Assembly: GCA_016783225.1 (NCBI GenBank)
Contig: JADHWZ010000107.1
Location: 1 to 7,822 of the forward strand
DNA length: 7,822 bases
Direction: 5' to 3'
Source of the DNA: Dehalococcoidia bacterium
GTDB lineage: Bacteria > Chloroflexota > Dehalococcoidia > GIF9 > UBA5620
Shown: positions 7,728 to 7,822 of the stretch, piece after piece
Layout of the letters: the number at the start of each line of letters is the position of its first letter
How positions within the stretch are numbered: the first letter of the stretch is position 1
The notes under the pieces: generated by a model
What the model saw: the letters and a program-made list of their open reading frames with translations, nothing else
What the model was told of the DNA's origin: nothing
The model's database searches: none
Position numbers and translations under genes: made by a program

Positions 7728-7754
7728 CCAAAATGCCGCCCCTTTTGGGGACGG
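7728..7754 (-). promoter_or_regulatory. Leader hairpins upstream of ilvD (possible attenuator)
   Basis: On the minus strand CCGTCCCC-AAAA-GGGGCGG (7736-7754) folds into a 7-bp GC stem with one bulged T and an AAAA loop, followed by CATTTT. A second pairing, CCAAAA (7743-7748) with TTTTGG (7728-7733), uses part of the same bases, so the two exclude each other. CTTTTAG follows the second. The T-runs are too short for a clear intrinsic terminator. Attenuation or RBS hiding is inferred, not shown. Confidence 0.4.
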
Positions 7755-7773
7755 AAAACGACGCCTCGAGCCA

Positions 7774-7789
7774 TGCTAGTAAACTAGCA
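7774..7789. promoter_or_regulatory. Perfect 16-bp palindrome over the -10, likely operator
   Basis: The sequence TGCTAGT-AA-ACTAGCA has 7-bp arms around two central bases. It covers the proposed -10 and start point, where a bound repressor would block transcription. The core TAGTTTACTA loosely resembles the TnGT..ACnA half-sites bound by GntR-type regulators, but that family link is a guess. Confidence 0.5.
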
Positions 7790-7809
7790 CAGCAACTATT
7801 CATTGTCAA
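7781..7809 (-). promoter_or_regulatory. Sigma-70-type promoter of the ilv-leu operon
   Basis: On the minus strand there is a perfect -35 TTGACA (7804-7809), a 17-base spacer, and a -10 TAGTTT (7781-7786). The -10 keeps the three most conserved bases (T1, A2, T6) and is preceded by TGC, an extended -10. The expected start is near 7774, giving a leader of about 70 bases before ilvD. No comparable promoter is apparent in the gaps downstream. Confidence 0.6.
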
Positions 7810-7822
7810 GCGAAGCTGTCTC

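Noticed and set aside
1..7822. tRNA or rRNA genes, CRISPR arrays, insertion sequences, phage genes, defence or toxin-antitoxin modules
   Set aside because: I looked on both strands and saw none. Coding density is near complete with metabolic genes, and no spaced repeats or transposase motifs are present.

Overview
The window is one strand-consistent gene cluster for branched-chain amino acid synthesis, read entirely on the minus strand, from right to left. In transcription order it holds ilvD, ilvB, ilvN, ilvC, leuA, a small MgtC/SapB-type membrane protein, and the first half of leuC, which runs off the left edge. The order ilvD-ilvB-ilvN-ilvC-leuA-leuC is one I associate with Dehalococcoides-like Chloroflexota. 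The moderate GC content and protein style fit an uncultured member of that group, but this assignment is recollection, not a search result.

Right edge (7706-7822): a short leader with a plausible sigma-70-type promoter. Its -10 is embedded in a perfect 7+7 bp palindrome. A GC-rich hairpin lies between the promoter and ilvD, and other pairings in the same stretch would exclude it. This is the only strong transcription start signal I see. The genes downstream are separated by 3, 36, 58, 75, 9 and 25 bases, as expected of one operon. All ribosome binding sites are on the same strand, and two overlap the preceding stop codon.

Functionally, IlvBN (acetohydroxyacid synthase) makes acetolactate or acetohydroxybutyrate, IlvC isomerises and reduces it, and IlvD dehydrates the product to the 2-keto acid precursors of valine and isoleucine. 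LeuA then condenses 2-ketoisovalerate with acetyl-CoA, and LeuC (with LeuD, outside the window) isomerises 2-isopropylmalate toward leucine. All the enzymes look intact, with their signature catalytic residues.

I do not see a new system here; most of the window is ordinary metabolism. The points worth a second look are: (i) the NADPH-phosphate-binding positions of IlvC are replaced and an acidic residue is added, which suggests NADH preference; (ii) an MgtC-like membrane protein sits inside the operon, tightly coupled to leuA; (iii) the leader has a palindrome over the -10, alternative hairpins and a tiny Val-Val ORF; (iv) ilvC and leuA are in the same frame with a single amber codon between them; (v) IlvN carries a proline-rich tail; (vi) the ilvB, leuC and ilvN starts probably use, or may use, non-ATG codons.
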